Source of the DNA: Nanobdellota archaeon | Lineage (GTDB): Archaea; Nanobdellota; Nanobdellia; Pacearchaeales; GW2011-AR1 | DNA length: 11,009 bases | Reading direction: 5' to 3' | Assembly (NCBI GenBank): GCA_018901625.1 | Contig: JAHIEM010000085.1 | Coordinates: 1-11,009 of the forward strand | Part shown: positions 9,860 to 11,009 of the stretch, one piece after another | Layout: the number at the start of each line of letters is the position of its first letter | Numbering within the stretch: position 1 is the first letter of the stretch | Translations under genes and position numbers: made by a program | Notes under the pieces: model-generated | Database searches by the model: none | What the model was told of the DNA's origin: nothing | What the model saw: only the letters and a program-made list of their open reading frames with translations

Positions 9860-11009
9860 TCTTCTCCTTCCTTCAATTTACTTAACCTAACGCTAACTGA
9901 ATCCTCCTCACTGCCAAACTTCTTAATCTTCTTAACAACTTCAGCAGGCCATTCATCTAACTCCTTTTCTAAAGCAAATGTATCAAGAGCAGCGACTTCA
10001 TCCCATTTTTTAAGCTTCTTAAGCAAAGACTCTAGTTCCTGCCTTTCTTCTGTGCCTTTTGCAGGAAACTTAAACTTCTTTGAGAATTTAACTGAAATCT
10101 TGTTATTGCTGCCAAAAACCACTTCTATTCCTTTTTTCTTTGAATATTCAATAACTGCTTCTTTTATCTTATCTAATTCTAGTTCAATATCTTTCTTCTT
10201 AGAATAAATCTCAGCATACTTATTAACTAGCTTAACTCCATCATCCTTCAAGTATTCATTAACTGGCTTTTTCTCTAATTCTGCTTCGTGCTTAAACTGC
10301 GGACATAGACTCTTGTATTCGCACCAGTCACACAGAGCAGTCTGGCTAGCAGGAAACTTTCCAGATTTTTTAGCTCTTTCAATTTCCTGAATAACCTTAA
10401 TTACCTCTTTTTTTAGCTGCCCTAGCTGTTTATCTGTCTTGAAAATGCAGAATTCCTTGTCAAAAGCGAGAAAATGCCAGATTAAGCAGACTTTATTAGC
10501 ATCAGGATACATGCTTTTAACAGCAAGGCAATATAATGCTAACTGCCTGTCTTGTTCAAGCTCAGACTGCTCGCTTAGCCTATTAGCTGTCTTGTAATCG
10601 TGTATTTCGTATGACTTAGAATCTTTGTTGTAAACCAGCCTATCAACATATCCAATCATTTTGTACTTTCCTGTGCCATCCAAGTCAATTCTTACTAGTT
10701 TCTCCATAGCAATAGTATTTTCCTTAAATGGCTTGTATCTTTCATAGTAATCTTCAATAAACTTCTTTCCCTTGCTGAAATAATGCTCTGGCAAAAATTC
10801 TTCATTATTTATCTTGATTGCAGGATGAAAGTTCTTTTTCCATCTCTTTTCAAAATACTCTAAAACTTGTTCTTTGGTTGGAACCACAGTCATCTTTACT
10901 CTCTTGTAAAGCCATTCCAAAGCTTCGTGAACCCTGCTTCCTACAAATGCTTCAATGCTTTCCTCTCCTTCTGGCTCTTCCTTGTCTATGTAAGTAAGCT
11001 TAAATTTCA
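9856..11009 (-). CDS. RecB/Cas4-like PD-(D/E)XK nuclease (5' end beyond window)
   Basis: The gene runs off the window edge: codons stay open and homologous to the last base (EAFVGSRVHEALEWLY), so no start is assigned; 383 residues are visible. Numbered from the first visible codon, the RecB-family nuclease motifs appear in order: G-x-x-x-H (His27), GYVDRL (Asp122), EIHDYKT (Asp137, Lys139) and the Q-x-x-x-Y helix RQLALYCLAV. A cysteine cluster CDWCEYKSLC (226, 229, 235) follows. In Cas4, AddB and Dna2 such Cys join one upstream Cys to hold a 4Fe-4S cluster; that Cys would lie outside the window. The last 145 residues form a Lys/Glu-rich helical region of unknown role. It probably degrades or trims DNA ends, using divalent metal. 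It leads an operon with RusA-like and HNH genes, and its TGA overlaps the next ATG. Confidence 0.87.
   Translation of the reverse strand, partial: KFKLTYIDKEEPEGEESIEAFVGSRVHEALEWLYKRVKMTVVPTKEQVLEYFEKRWKKNFHPAIKINNEEFLPEHYFSKGKKFIEDYYERYKPFKENTIAMEKLVRIDLDGTGKYKMIGYVDRLVYNKDSKSYEIHDYKTANRLSEQSELEQDRQLALYCLAVKSMYPDANKVCLIWHFLAFDKEFCIFKTDKQLGQLKKEVIKVIQEIERAKKSGKFPASQTALCDWCEYKSLCPQFKHEAELEKKPVNEYLKDDGVKLVNKYAEIYSKKKDIELELDKIKEAVIEYSKKKGIEVVFGSNNKISVKFSKKFKFPAKGTEERQELESLLKKLKKWDEVAALDTFALEKELDEWPAEVVKKIKKFGSEEDSVSVRLSKLKEGEE

Overview
The window looks like a chromosomal segment of an AT-rich archaeon, most likely of the DPANN type (Woesearchaeota/Pacearchaeota-like). Evidence: a tRNA-Asp gene carrying an intron with a bulge-helix-bulge splice site; TATA-like boxes about 25 nt ahead of many start codons, which points to leaderless mRNAs; GGAGG-like ribosome sites only inside operons; and many small secreted or membrane proteins with no close named family. 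The phylum is inferred, not proven.

Layout. (1) 1-2760, cell envelope: a small two-helix membrane protein, a secreted C-terminally anchored protein, a convergent membrane-anchored matrixin-type metalloprotease with a CARDB-like tail, and a 53-residue zinc-ribbon protein. (2) 2780-4320, tRNA region: a 25-bp copy of the 5' end of tRNA-Asp at 2864-2888 is repeated exactly at the start of the intact tRNA-Asp at 4212. The 1.3 kb between them holds a HicB-like antitoxin, a divergent small protein and a DUF2283-like protein. This looks like a small island inserted at a tRNA gene, without a recognisable integrase. (3) 4408-5208: a 266-residue protein with a possible HEPN-like C-terminal helical domain. 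(4) 5218-7674, minus strand: a Cys-rich secreted protein, a zinc-ribbon/DUF2569 membrane protein and two coupled small membrane proteins. The last of these is cut by an in-frame amber codon and followed by 52 more open, coding-like codons. (5) 7806-8384: a uracil-DNA-glycosylase-like protein in its own transcription unit, with related near-palindromes on either side. (6) 8563-11009, minus strand: a tightly packed operon running in from beyond the window edge. It encodes a RecB/Cas4-like PD-(D/E)XK nuclease, a RusA-like protein with altered acidic residues, an HNH protein, a small HTH protein and the C-terminal half of a DNA methyltransferase.

The last operon reads as a virus- or plasmid-derived DNA processing module. 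The envelope genes look like ordinary DPANN surface proteins. The most unusual signals are the duplicated tRNA 5' end around a toxin-antitoxin-like cargo, the amber-interrupted membrane gene, and the RusA-like protein with Asn where catalytic Asp is expected.
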